Counted from the first letter of the stretch, positions 43,381-53,982 are shown. The stretch is DNA of 64,000 bases from JAZKAR01 sp040389065 (GCA_040389065.1 JAZKAR010000031.1:1-64000); one strand, 5' to 3'. Made by a program: numbers and translations. The notes: generated from the letters alone by a model not told the origin.

Positions 43381-44073
43381 ATGATCCATCGTTTAGGTTA
43401 TACCCAGCAGCAACTTTATCATGGTGCACTCTTAGGAACCATTGCTCACGCTGTTTGGGTCGCAAAAGAACCCTTACTAGCTGCCATGCAGTCATGGCAT
43501 GGGCATACCTATTTACTGAATGATATGAGCGGTACGATTGCTACGATAACCTTTGATAATGAGCATGTGGTGGCTGTATTTTTTGATGCAAATAGCTCAC
43601 GGAATCCTATAGCATCTAATCAACGTTATAAAATAGAAACGTATTTTGAAGGGTTGCCAGATGGTGTACTTCAATCATTAAAAGCTAAGGCACTAGACTT
43701 TATGCTTCAGGATTACCATGGAGAAACCCGCCCAATTGTTACTGCCGCTTTTTGGAGTGAGGGAAGGGGTAATGAAACTAACGATAATGAACTTATAGCC
43801 AGTGAACCTTGGGATCAACTATGGAGTAACGGCGCCCACATTATAAGCACTCAGCTTTTAAATCTAGAGCAAGCGTTAGCCGCATGGAAGGATGAGTTTA
43901 CATTTTCTAGTGAGCAGCTAGCATGTGTAAAAAGCCTCTATCAGCGTAAAGTTTTAAGTAAAGAAGCAGTTATTTCGCTTACTGAGCAAGAAAAAAATGT
44001 TTTAGCATCCACTAACCAAGAAGGGCAGGAGGCCTGTCAAAAAATCTTAGGTTCGATTAATATTGATTATTAA
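43381..44073 (+). CDS. Unknown protein, next to the DUF4157-HNH gene
   Basis: 230 residues, soluble, no signal peptide, family not recognised. It contains an LYHGALLGTIAHAVWVAKEP block, then beta-rich parts such as TIATITFDNEHVVAVFFDAN and an EGRGNETNDNELIA loop. The C-terminus is helical and charged. It begins 440 bp after the cargo-type gene, beyond the palindromic repeat. That is where an immunity gene would be expected for a toxin used against bacteria, but eCIS cargo often needs none. Followed after 23 bp by an acetyltransferase gene, so the two are likely cotranscribed. Confidence 0.6.
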   Translation: MIHRLGYTQQQLYHGALLGTIAHAVWVAKEPLLAAMQSWHGHTYLLNDMSGTIATITFDNEHVVAVFFDANSSRNPIASNQRYKIETYFEGLPDGVLQSLKAKALDFMLQDYHGETRPIVTAAFWSEGRGNETNDNELIASEPWDQLWSNGAHIISTQLLNLEQALAAWKDEFTFSSEQLACVKSLYQRKVLSKEAVISLTEQEKNVLASTNQEGQEACQKILGSINIDY

Positions 44074-44096
44074 ACCGATGGCAGCAGGCTAACCCG

Positions 44097-44573
44097 ATGC
44101 GCTTAACATCAACAAACATAAAAGTTTATCGAGCGACAGAAGATGAAATCAACGCTGTAAATACTATCATTGACGAATATTGTAATGTTATTGGAGTAAT
44201 GGTTCGTGATACTCCTGATCAATTAAAAAAATACTTTCACCTCGATTCGGGTGTTTGGCTTGCTTCACATGAGGAAAATATTGTTGGTTGTGTAGTTTTG
44301 CGGCCTTTGCCCACATTAGAAAAATCGTGTGAGGTAAAGCGCCTCTATGTAAGAGAAACTTATCGAGGCAAACATATAGCAGATGCCCTAATGAATGCTC
44401 TGGAAGAGTATGCCAAAAATCAGAGCTATAGCGCTGCATACCTTGATTCAAAAGATGATTTACAAGCCGCTATACGTTTTTATGAGCGTCGAGGCTATGA
44501 AGTTTGTGAGCGGTATAATGATAACCCACAAGCGACTATCTTTATGCGGCGGCAGCTTCTTCAACAAACTTAG
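44097..44573 (+). CDS. GNAT-family N-acetyltransferase
   Basis: 158 residues. GNAT features are the GCVVLRPL strand, CEVKRLYVRETYRGKHIADA (the acetyl-CoA-binding V-x-x-x-Y/R-G-K/G-x-x-A loop, here RETYRGKHIADALM), then the C-terminal AIRFYERRGYEV motif typical of the family. It transfers an acetyl group from acetyl-CoA to an amine; the substrate is unknown. Soluble. It is 23 bp behind the unknown gene at 43381-44073 and likely shares its transcript. Confidence 0.85.
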   Translation: MRLTSTNIKVYRATEDEINAVNTIIDEYCNVIGVMVRDTPDQLKKYFHLDSGVWLASHEENIVGCVVLRPLPTLEKSCEVKRLYVRETYRGKHIADALMNALEEYAKNQSYSAAYLDSKDDLQAAIRFYERRGYEVCERYNDNPQATIFMRRQLLQQT

Positions 44574-44985
44574 ACATGCTTAAAAGCCATGTTTTGCTGT
44601 AGTAGCATCAAATAATTCATTTTATCAATAAGCTAACAGGGTTTCATCTATAGAAAAAGCAGGGACTACCTAAGCCAAAATCTGCGTTATTAAACTTATA
44701 TATTATTGAATGTCGTATAATTTAACTTATGTTAAATTATTTAGTGCTTTCCGAAATTTAAAAAAGCAAAAATTGAAAATAGAGTAAAACTAAATAGTTG
44801 CAAATAATAGCGATTGATCCTACTTATCTTAGATAGGTAACACGTTAAGATGCCTCAAGAGCTAAGCTATGGGCATAAGAAAGCCTAACAATATTTCCTT
44901 TATAAAAAGATTGAAGATTATCCATTTGTACGTCGATGCCATGTGAAAGCTTCTTTTTCTTTATTCGTATAAAGGTTCTGACCAA
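44574..44985. other. Intergenic region of about 410 bp
   Basis: AT-rich; no gene or confident regulatory site seen apart from AAAGG at 44971-44975 ahead of the decayed gene that follows. Confidence 0.4.
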
Positions 44986-47674
44986 TTGAAAACCTATGCT
45001 TATTGTTCCTTATCAGCGCTAACACAGATGATGGCATTCTCTTTATGCATACTTTCTTATCAGGCAATAGCTGAAGAGCAAACAGCAAACAGCAACTAAA
45101 GTATTGCCTTCAACACAAAATACGGTACAGCAATCACGAGAATTTATATTACCTCCAGAATTAAACAAAATTCTTGTTGCTTACAGAAAAATAATTGTTT
45201 TATTAGGCGATGAAGCTATTTTAAAAGGGCAGGAAAAAGAAGAAGTTAACCGTATAGGCCAGATGTTGTTTCATGAAAATATCATCACATTAGAAACATT
45301 TGATACTAGTTTGGAACAGATAGTGAAAATGCCTGCACTGCAGCAGGAAGCGGCGTTTGAAATTATATTGAGCTATATTGAGTCAGGAGAAGGGTTATAC
45401 GATGCTGATCGCCTGGCGTTTCGTGAGGTGTTAAATAAGCTAAAAAGTTCTATTGCGAAGCAGCAGACGTTGCCCGCAATTAAATTACATAAAAGAGTAA
45501 CAGAAGATCTGGAAGCCTTAAATGATATTGAGAAGAACTATGATAAGGAACTCAAGTCTATTTTTTCACGTTTCGAAAAGCGTTCTATTCGGCTCAAACG
45601 TGAACGCTGGGAAGATTATCTAAGTAAAATACGTGCCTTATATTCTAAAGAGCAAATTTTAAAAGAGTATGGGGTCATTATTTCGTATCCTGACTCACAG
45701 GAAAAAAACGTAAAAAAAGAAAAAGAGATATTTGGTTATCAATTGCCAGCTAAAACGGTGGTGCTTACTTTTGATGATGGGCCGCATGCACAATATACTG
45801 AGGAAATTTCTGCCATCCTTAAGCAATACAACGTACCTGCAGTATTCTTTCAAATAGGCCGTAACCTTGGCAAAAAAAATGAGCAGGGAAACGAAGTATT
45901 AGGAAAACAGGCAGCTATTAGCCAAAAACTTTTGAAGTCAGGCTATATATTAGGAAATCATAGTTATAGCCATGCATTGTTATCTAAACAAAGTGGAGAA
46001 ACTTTACGCAATGAAATAGAAGAAACAGACCAGTTGCTTAAAGCTATTGATAAAGCGCGTTCCCCGTTATTTCGTTTTCCTTATGGCGCAAAAAATAAAG
46101 AAGGCATGGAAATTCTTAATAGGCTAGGGCTACGTTCTATTATGTGGAATATCGACTCGCGCGATTGGGCTGATCCTGTACCGCAGTCAATCGCTAACAG
46201 AGTGTTAGAAACGTTAGATAAAGAACAGCGCGGCATTATTCTATTTCATGATATCCACCAGCGAACCATAAAAGCCTTGCCTTTGGTATTAGATGAACTA
46301 ATAGCCCAAAATTATCAATTCGCTTCATGGAATGGCAAAGAATTTAAAGTAAAAAAAGAACGTGCAGCGTTTGAACCTGAAAAAGCGGTAGTTACTACAG
46401 GCTACCAAAACAGTTGGGCAATTGTCATTGGCATTAATGATTATAAAAAATGGCCACCATTACATTATGCAGTACAAGATGCACAGGCAATCTACGATAC
46501 ACTCATTAATCAAATGGGTTTTGAGAAAAGTAAAGTGTTAATGCTTCAAAACAAGCAAGCAACGCGCAATGGAATTTTATCGTTATTTCATGATCAGTTA
46601 GGGCAAGGCAAGTTAAAAAAAGATGATCGGGTATTTATATTTTTTGCAGGCCACGGAGCCACACGTACATTAAGCTCAGGGCGTAACCTTGGTTACATTA
46701 TTCCAGTAGATTCTGATCCAAAGCAGCTTTCAGTAGATGCTATAGCCATGACTGATCTTCAAAATGTTGCAGAAACTCTAGAAGCTAAGCATGTTTTATT
46801 TGTAATGGATGCATGTTATAGCGGTTTAGGCCTTACAAGGGGTATAAACAGCTCTTCATTTTTGCGAGAAAACGCCAAACGGGTAGGGCGCCAGATGTTA
46901 ACTGCAGGAGGAGCCGATCAATTAGTCGCCGATGGTGGGCCTAATGGTCACTCAATTTTTACCTGGACGTTACTGCAAGCGTTAAATGGTAAGGCAGATT
47001 TAAATCGCGATAACATGATTACCGCTACTGAACTAGCGGCTTATGTAGCTCCTGCGGTTTAAAGTGTATCGCATCAAACTCCAGCATTTGGTAGTTTACC
47101 TGGCTCAGAAGGAGGCGAATTTGTATTCGAAATGCATCAGGAACCAGAATTTTTAAATGCAAGCACACATCAACTCTCTCCTGATGCAATTGCTTTGAAC
47201 CATAAAATCGATACCGTTCTTAGTAAAACAGGTAGTACACCAATACGTATTAAAACATTAAATGGTGAAGAGCAGAAAATAGCCAAACCCAAAGCAATAG
47301 AGGGTTCTTCACGTCAATTAGCGCAGCGTGCCAATGATCAAGGTCTACAGCTGTACCGAGAAAAACATTATGCAGAGTCTGAAGCTTCTTTTACCGAAGC
47401 GTTAAAATACCGCCCTGATTTTGCTCTTGCAGCGAATAACTTAGGGTTTGTATATTTTAAACAAAATAAATTTGCAGAAGCTGTACGCTGGTTTGAAAAT
47501 ACGCTTCAAATTGATCCTTCTCGTGCAGTAGCGTATTTGAATTTAGGTGATGCATGGGTACGGCTTAACGAAAAAGAGAAAGCTAAAAAAGCTTATTTGA
47601 GTTTTTTAGAGTTAGCTCCAGCAAGCCAAAGCGCTGCTTATGTAAAAGAAGAGTTGATTAAGTTATCGCAATGA
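44986..47674 (+). pseudogene. Exported polysaccharide deacetylase-caspase-TPR fusion, broken twice
   Basis: A TTG at 44986, 10 bp after AAAGG, starts a signal peptide (MKTYAYCSLSALTQMMAFSL ending in AIAEEQ), but the frame stops at 45097-45099. Here CAAACAG is repeated in tandem; deleting one 7-base copy fuses the signal peptide to the long frame that runs from 45104. That frame has a NodB deacetylase domain (VVLTFDDGP, ILGNHSYSHA, RFPYGAKN, ILFHDIHQ) and a caspase-like C14 domain (VIGINDY, FFAGHGATR, MDACYSGLG). A TAA at 47060-47062 interrupts it, then the same frame runs on through SVSHQTPAFGSLPGSEGGEF, the expected end of the caspase domain, into TPR repeats (FAEAVRWFENTLQIDPSRA). Catalytic residues remain, so decay is recent or the locus is switchable. 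Confidence 0.75.
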
Positions 47675-48309
47675 GTAAGGTATTGGCTGCTGCTGCGCCA
47701 TATTTTTTACGCTAAAGAAATATTTTATTTCAAACACTAACTACTTAACTATTAGAGTCACAAATAGGAGTAGTGATTGGTATTTGTTTGATAGCTATAG
47801 AATATCTAATTAAATTGCTTTTTATTAGATATTAGAAATAATATGCAATTTGACAGGAATCATAAAGCCAAAATTAAGAATGTATAATTGAATATCGCAT
47901 TAGTTGAAAAAATAAATCTAGTTTAGCTATTCAATATAATACAATAGTGATAACAGACTTATTAAATATATAACTATCTTAATAAGATAATAAAGGAATA
48001 AATAATTTTTTGATCGTTTTGGAAAATTAAATTTAACTGATTTAACTGATTTGGCTAGTTTAACTGATTTTAAACAATTGTATGTTTTATTTTAAATTAC
48101 GAATTAAACTCAATCATTTAAAAGATTTTATATTAGATTTTATTGTGTTTATTAAGGCGGATACCTTTTTAAGGCTTCAGTTACTATATCAATAATATCG
48201 ATCATAAAATTATTTATCAATAAAGTTTGATTTTTTCCTGCCTTGATCCGTAAAAAAGAGTACGCGTAGTAGCGTATTTTAAAATCATTTTTTAGAATTG
48301 GTGTCAGAA
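47675..48309. other. AT-rich intergenic region
   Basis: About 630 bp. No gene is seen. Short direct repeats of TTTAACTGATTT occur around 48030-48075. It should contain the promoter of the following gene. Confidence 0.45.
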
Positions 48310-48813
48310 ATGACCGGAAAAACAAATCAAAATCCCGTACAGTTTAGTTTAATCCTTATATTTTCAATATTGATGCTTAGTAATGCTGCGATTAACATAA
48401 AGTCTATAGCAGAATCTTATAGCGCTACTCAATGGCCTGTTAAGCAAGCTTCGGTACTATCTTCAATGGTGTTTATTGGCTGCGGTCAAGGTAAAGCATT
48501 TTTCCCTAAAGTTTACTACCGTTATACTGTAGGTAAAGAAACATATACCGGCAATCAACTTGCTACAGAAGCAATAGGGTGCGGCACATGGGAGGCTGCA
48601 AATGCTATTACCGATCAATATAAGCTTGGTGACACTATTAAGATTCATGTTTCTCCTACCTCTCCTCAAGAGTCAGTGATTCTGCCTGGTGAGGTTGCTG
48701 ATGATACATGGGCAAGTTTGGTAATATCATTAATAGGTTTATTTACGTGCTTATTTTCAGTGACAAGTTTTCAGCAATTTCATATGGTAAAAAAACGGTT
48801 TCTACGAATTTAA
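48310..48813 (+). CDS. DUF3592 membrane protein
   Basis: 167 residues from the ATG at 48310; a GTG at 48301 would add three residues. It has two membrane helices: one near the N-terminus (FSLILIFSILMLSNAAINIK) and one at the C-terminus (WASLVISLIGLFTCLFSVTS). Between them lies a beta-rich domain with YYRYTVGKETYTGNQLATEA and a D-IKIHVSPTSPQESVILPG end, typical of DUF3592. The loop domain is probably periplasmic. Two Cys lie at GCGQG and GCGTW. The function of the family is not known. A strong terminator follows at 48914-48955. Confidence 0.85.
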   Translation: MTGKTNQNPVQFSLILIFSILMLSNAAINIKSIAESYSATQWPVKQASVLSSMVFIGCGQGKAFFPKVYYRYTVGKETYTGNQLATEAIGCGTWEAANAITDQYKLGDTIKIHVSPTSPQESVILPGEVADDTWASLVISLIGLFTCLFSVTSFQQFHMVKKRFLRI

Positions 48814-48913
48814 TAAATGCTTTTTGCACCGGTGTTAAAAATACTATTTTGCGTAAAATTATTGATAGAAAAATAGTATTAAAATAATCTATGTAGATAT
48901 TGAGAAGTGTTTT

Positions 48914-48955
48914 AAAAAAACGGGCATTCCAAGAAACTAGAATGCCCGTTTTTTT
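48914..48955. terminator. Strong Rho-independent terminator, bidirectional
   Basis: AAAAAAACGGGCATTC and GAATGCCCGTTTTTTT flank a 10-base loop. It lies between the DUF3592 gene and the convergent gene at 48998-49318. Confidence 0.9.
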
Positions 48956-48997
48956 ATGTTGTTAAATATTCTTCAATTTAATCAATAAACAGCATGT

Positions 48998-49318
48998 TTA
49001 AGTTTTTACTGGGTCTTGCGCTTCAGGGTATTTTAAGGGACGGGTATCAGTTAAGGGTTGACTGGAAGATTGAACCTGAGTGGTGTCACTGCCCCCATTA
49101 GCATCATGCGCATCTTTGAAGTAACCTTTGTCATAAAGATGGCGATTAGGCATATTGTCGAGATTTTGATAATACTCAGCATTATCCATTGCAGCAATAT
49201 TGGTGATGCTGTCACGAAAGCCTGTCGTCGTTTCGGCGATACTATCCGGCGTATAGGTTTCTTCAACTACGCGCTCAAAAGCTTCATGTTTACGTTCATT
49301 ATCTTTACTGGTAGACAT
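48998..49318 (-). CDS. Small hydrophilic protein of unknown function
   Basis: 106 residues, very polar, with an AAAGGA site upstream. It has no hydrophobic core segment and is likely partly disordered; the centre has a YYQNLDNMPNRHLYDKGYFK motif rich in Tyr and Asn. The C-terminus is Ser/Thr/Pro/Gln-rich. I do not recognise the family. Similar tiny charged proteins in this window (62193-62330, 62484-62750) suggest a class of stress-type small proteins, but no homology is visible between them. It lies between a strong terminator and the decayed synthetase. Confidence 0.65.
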   Translation of the reverse strand: MSTSKDNERKHEAFERVVEETYTPDSIAETTTGFRDSITNIAAMDNAEYYQNLDNMPNRHLYDKGYFKDAHDANGGSDTTQVQSSSQPLTDTRPLKYPEAQDPVKT

Positions 49319-49415
49319 ATCATTTCCTTTCAGATGAATGAGGGATATAAAGCTTCATTAACTGCTTTAATTATTTACCTTAAAGCAACGGTAAGTATAT
49401 ATAGTATTTATTTTT

Positions 49416-50369
49416 TTAACGCTCTTGTATCTCGTTATGTGTTTGAGGAAACAATAAATCGATAAATCGTTCTGCTGTAGGTTGAGGTTCATGGTAGGCC
49501 AAAGAAGGCCGTTCATTCGCTTCGATAATAACGTAGTTCGATTGATTCAGTGCATCAACAATAAGATCAAGGCCTACAACGGGAATTTCAAGCGCGCGTG
49601 AAGCATATTCTGCAGCTTCTTTTAGAGTGGGATGTAACGTAGCAGTAATATCACGAATTGTACCACCCATTTGTAAATTCGTATTTTCGCGACCAGTCAG
49701 CGTACGCCAAGAGGAGGGATATCATCTAATGCATAGCCCTGCGATTGCAAACAAAAATGAGTTTCATCGTCTATAGGAATACGGCTTTCACCTGCAGTTA
49801 CTTTCTGTCGACGACGACTTTGCTTTTCGATTAAGGTACGAACCGTATGCTGCCCATCGCCTATGATAGCAGGCGAACAACGGATGGCTGCAGCAATCAC
49901 ATGAAGGTTGATAACAATAATTCGTAAATCATCACCGCGTACCATTTGCGCTACCACGACATGATCACAGTAATAATGCGTTGCTTCTATCGCTTTCTGT
50001 ACATCATTAAAATGCGCCAATCCAGCATGTACACCTTGGCCTAATTCGCCGCGGGCAGGCTTAACAACACGTTTATATTTTGTAAGAAAGCTGGCAACTA
50101 AACGAATGTTCCATCTGTGTTTCAGCGTACTTTTACGTCTTTACCAAGAACTAATCGATAGGTAAAAGACGGATTAATAATGAGATCTTGTGGCGCATCA
50201 TATCCACTAATACATGAGGGTCAGCAAACGTTTAACCAAACATTAGACGGCCCCAACCACAGTCTACGACAGCATCGCTTTCCATACTAACTAAATGTGG
50301 ATCATCACAATGATTTAGCGAAACCCTATGATTAGGGTCAAGAGGATTTTTTTGAAAGGCGTCACGCAT
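49416..50369 (-). pseudogene. N-acetylglutaminylglutamine synthetase-type ATP-grasp gene, decayed
   Basis: On the minus strand the ATG at 50369 opens MRDAFQKNP and reads through VVDCGWGRLMFG to a TAA at 50234-50232; the same frame then gives TFADPHVLV. Shifted frames continue with APQDLIINPSFTYRL to a TGA near 50125, then VVKPARGELGQGV, RGDDLRIIV, and, after a frameshift near 49717, TGRENTNLQMGGT, EIPVVGLDLIVDAL and EANERPSLAYHEPQPTAERF. This order matches the N-acetylglutaminylglutamine synthetase family (osmoprotectant dipeptide synthesis), but the acetyltransferase domain expected between the FTYRL block and the ATP-grasp part is missing. At least four lesions and an internal deletion make it non-functional. 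Confidence 0.8.
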
Positions 50370-51341
50370 AGGGGAGAACTTTCGTTCAGAATTAAATTAC
50401 CGAAACATATAGCAATTTTAGTTAATAATCATACCTATTATGTATGTTTAGTATCGATAAGGGTTTCTGGCAATAGGAATTTATAATTCTATGATTTAGC
50501 TTAAGTTAAATAAATTTTATTATAAAAATATAAATATATTATTTTATGTAATATGATGTTTGTTTTAAAAAATAAAATAATGAACAATAGAGAATAACCA
50601 GGTAAGGGTATTAATTAGGTAGGGTTATACTATTATAAAATAACTTCCTTAATTTATTATTAAAATAAGGGATTTTTCTTATATTAAATTTTTAATTATA
50701 ATAATTTTGAAGCTAAATAAATAAATCGAATTTTATTTTTTTATTAATATTTGAATGTTAAGTGAATTTTTGTTATTTAGAAGTCATTATTTTTCGAAAT
50801 ATAGTTTTAATAATTTATTATATATAATTTTATTGATTAAATTTTGCAAAATCATTAAAAATAAGCAATTGATTGTAATGGTTTATTTTTGTAAGAAAAA
50901 TTTTTTTTAAATAAACCTAAAGAAAATTAATTTGAATTTATGTTATCTTATTTATAGCTTTGTTAAATTTTTAAAAGCTTAGCTTTCAATTGCATTGTTC
51001 GAAATAGTTGGTTTGTAAAGTCGATGCGATGAATGCTATTTTTTGGCTTTTTTATTTTTCAAGCTAATTAAAAAATATTGGAAATAATTTCTATGCAATT
51101 CGAATTTCTTTTGTAAAATTTATCCTATTCGAAAATTTTTTAGTAATAGTTAATTTATTATAAAAATTTCAACAAATTTAATAATAAATTAACATTTTTA
51201 GTAATCATAAAATTAATAAATAAAAATATGATTTCAAGAAATATTTACAAAAAATGTTTTGAAAGTGAAAATTTTTAGTAAGAAACCAGAGTTTGCTCTT
51301 AGAAGTTTTTTAAAAACTAATTTATTGACGCAGGGACTTTT
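50370..51341. other. Very AT-rich upstream region of the fibre cluster
   Basis: About 970 bp of extreme AT content, with stops in all frames, many poly-T and poly-A runs and no gene. Such regions upstream of surface-fibre genes often bind silencing proteins of the H-NS type and hold complex promoters; that is inference only. The coding region begins after CAGGGAC near 51331. Confidence 0.5.
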
Positions 51342-53558
51342 ATGAAATTTCAACATAGCGTATTAGCGGCAGCAATTCTGGCAACTTTAGGCCATTCAGC
51401 ATTTGCTGATGCATTGTTAAGTGATAGCAGTCTAGGTGAAGTAGCGGGGGGAGTGGTAGCGTTAGAAAAAACGGAATACTCTGCTGACACTACAAATAGT
51501 GTGAAATTATCAGGGGAAGCACAAAAAGATGCTCGAGGTGTTAATGTAACGAATAGTACTGGTGGCTTGGTAGGAAACGGTGTAAACATTTGGAGTTCTA
51601 AAACTGCAGTTCCAGGAAGCAATGTAAAAAATTCTGGAAAAATAGATGATGTTATTCAAAATAACTCGATTAATCAAACACAAACTACCTCGCATTCTGC
51701 GGCAACATTAGGTTCTTATAAAGACTACACGACGAATGTAGATTACACAGAATCACATTCTTCTCAACTTGATCGTGCAACTAGCGTCAAAACAAATGGC
51801 AACCTTCAGTCTGCTACAGCCCAGGGCGATAAAATTGAGACTAAATCTCAGTCAGGTTCCGGCGTGGCAGTATCCGGTACTCAATCTCAGGCAAGCTTGA
51901 AAGGGGGAACAGTTAAATTAAGCCCTCAGAGTCAAAGTAGTGTAAAAAACAATGCTGAACTTTTTACCAATAGCGATAATAAAGCTTCTTCTTATGAAAC
52001 ACTCGGTCATAAAAATACACAAGAAGCCCAAAATGCGAGTCAAAGTAACCTAACGCATACTGAAAATCAAAATCAAAGCTTGGCTGCTAAGAATAAATCA
52101 GCAAATGCTGCTAACGAAAGCGCAAGTTTTGCAGGACAAACCAGTCTAGAACATAGCACAGATAAGCATGCTTATCAGGCAGCTCAGGCAAAAGATATAC
52201 AAGGTCAAAGCGCTTCTTCTAATCAATCATCTGAAGCGATGGGGAAAGCTTCTGAAAACGGAAAAGTTTCTCAAGCAGCCCATAATAATACAGCAGCTTC
52301 ACAACAAGCTGCTAACAACACAAGTGCTAGTGCCTCGGGTAAAGGTAATGAAAGTGCAAAACTTTCACAAGCAGCCTATGCAAATAAAACACAAAGCCAG
52401 AATGCTGCTAGCCATGCTGCAAATGAGGGTTCTGCATCTAATTCAGGCAATAGCCAAGCGACACAAGGCGCTCATAATAATGCAGCTGCCTCCCAGCAAA
52501 CAGCGAGCAATGCTTCTATTGAAGGTTCTGGTTCATTTCAGTCTCCAAACCTTTCAGGTAAGCTGAGTGGTAAAGCTCAAAAGGCTAACGAAAGCCATAC
52601 AAGCACTAACTCACAACAAGGTTCAAGCGCTTCTGCTCATAATGCTTATTCCACTCAAGCTGCTAACAAAAATGCCACAGCTACTTCAAGTAACTCCGGT
52701 AGCAATAGTCAGCAAGGCGCTAATGCATCGGCAGAGCAACAACGCGCTCAACAGTTTGATGTAAAAAATAGTTCAGCAAGCATGAATAATGCCAATGCTA
52801 ATAGCCAGCAAGGTTCTACAGCATCAGCTGAGCAAGCTCGCTCAACGGAATTTTCAGCAAAACAAGCAGCTGCTAATCAAAATGCTAGCCATAAAAATAC
52901 AGAAAGTGCTTCTAATACATCGATAGGAGATAAATTATCTCATGCAGAAAAAACGAGCGCTAATGGAAATACAAATAAGGCAATGAGCGCTGCAAACGAG
53001 AATAGTTTAGAGAATGCTTCAAGCAAATCTTTAAATCATGCCGATTCAAAAAATGCTTCGAGCAAAAATAGTGTAGCTACAGAGCATAATGAGACCAAAG
53101 GCTCACAAACTGCTAATGCTCAAAGCCGTGCTGAAAAAAATGAATCCAGCCAAGATAAATTAATCAGTGCACCCATTGAAGTCGCTAAGCAGAATGTTGA
53201 CATTAATACAGATGGCGCAGCCTGTAGTGTAGAGGGTGGTACATGCTCCTCCACACAAAAAGATAAGGCATCGTCTGAGTATGGTCAAAAATTAGTGAAT
53301 GCGTTAAAAACTAACGTTGAGAATGTTAGAGGTGAGTATATTTTAGTAGGTGGCGGTAAAGTGGCTGTATCTACAAATAATGTGCTTGATCTAAATGGCT
53401 CTGCTCAATCAGGGGTGCGTGGTGTCAACATTACTAACTCTGTTAATAGCCTAGTAGGAAATAGCGTTAATATTGCTTCAATCAATACCAATACCACCAT
53501 GGGTAACCAAGTACAATTGCGTCAAACAAATGTACTTAATCAAACGCAAAGCCGCTAA
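51342..53558 (+). CDS. Large Ser/Ala/Asn/Gln-rich exported protein, putative fibre subunit
   Basis: 738 residues. Signal peptide MKFQHSVLAAAILATLGHSA plus FADA, then LSDSSLGEVAGG (26-37), a double-glycine-like motif. Residues 40-110 and 660-738 are related modules (SGEAQKDARGVNVTNSTGGL against NGSAQSGVRGVNITNSVNSL, each followed by VGN-VNI). Between them about 550 residues consist of Ser, Ala, Asn, Gln and Lys with short imperfect repeats such as HNNTAASQQAANN. One Cys pair lies at ACSVEGGTC. This composition and the GVN-N motifs resemble functional-amyloid subunits of the Fap type. Secretion through the barrel at 55246 and trimming by the C39 peptidase are inferred. No homology search was possible. 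Confidence 0.75.
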   Translation: MKFQHSVLAAAILATLGHSAFADALLSDSSLGEVAGGVVALEKTEYSADTTNSVKLSGEAQKDARGVNVTNSTGGLVGNGVNIWSSKTAVPGSNVKNSGKIDDVIQNNSINQTQTTSHSAATLGSYKDYTTNVDYTESHSSQLDRATSVKTNGNLQSATAQGDKIETKSQSGSGVAVSGTQSQASLKGGTVKLSPQSQSSVKNNAELFTNSDNKASSYETLGHKNTQEAQNASQSNLTHTENQNQSLAAKNKSANAANESASFAGQTSLEHSTDKHAYQAAQAKDIQGQSASSNQSSEAMGKASENGKVSQAAHNNTAASQQAANNTSASASGKGNESAKLSQAAYANKTQSQNAASHAANEGSASNSGNSQATQGAHNNAAASQQTASNASIEGSGSFQSPNLSGKLSGKAQKANESHTSTNSQQGSSASAHNAYSTQAANKNATATSSNSGSNSQQGANASAEQQRAQQFDVKNSSASMNNANANSQQGSTASAEQARSTEFSAKQAAANQNASHKNTESASNTSIGDKLSHAEKTSANGNTNKAMSAANENSLENASSKSLNHADSKNASSKNSVATEHNETKGSQTANAQSRAEKNESSQDKLISAPIEVAKQNVDINTDGAACSVEGGTCSSTQKDKASSEYGQKLVNALKTNVENVRGEYILVGGGKVAVSTNNVLDLNGSAQSGVRGVNITNSVNSLVGNSVNIASINTNTTMGNQVQLRQTNVLNQTQSR

Positions 53559-53982
53559 ATATTCTTTAGTGTTTAGCGGTATGCTGCATTTCTTATCTAT
53601 AGTTAAACAAATTTCCACACTGCTATAAATAGTTTAATTTATATACGTAATTTGTATGTAATACATAGCGATTATATCAATTTGTATAGATAAGTATGTC
53701 ATTAGCGCTGTGGGTTTTTCTAACTCTTTGTTTAACGCACAGCGCTAACTATTATTCAAATGGTATATAAATGGAAAATAATAATAAATAGGAATGCATC
53801 TTATATTAATTGCCAAAGTGCTTGTTTAAATTATTTTTATCCTAAAACAGTTAGAGTTACGATAAAAATTTATTTAAGCAAAAAATATTCAATATTAAAA
53901 AATAAAAACTGTATGAGAAGATAAAAGCTATTTTACTTCTCCTATGCCCAGGGATAATGTCTATGATATTAAGGTTAAGATT
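53559..53982. other. Intergenic region of about 420 bp
   Basis: AT-rich, no gene or certain hairpin. It separates the large fibre protein gene from the three-gene group that follows, so it probably contains a promoter. Confidence 0.4.

Noticed and set aside
389..50234. Reassigned or read-through TAA codons, because three loci have in-frame TAA
   Set aside because: Intact genes in the window end with TAA normally, and two of the three loci show frameshifts as well. Gene decay is the simpler reading.
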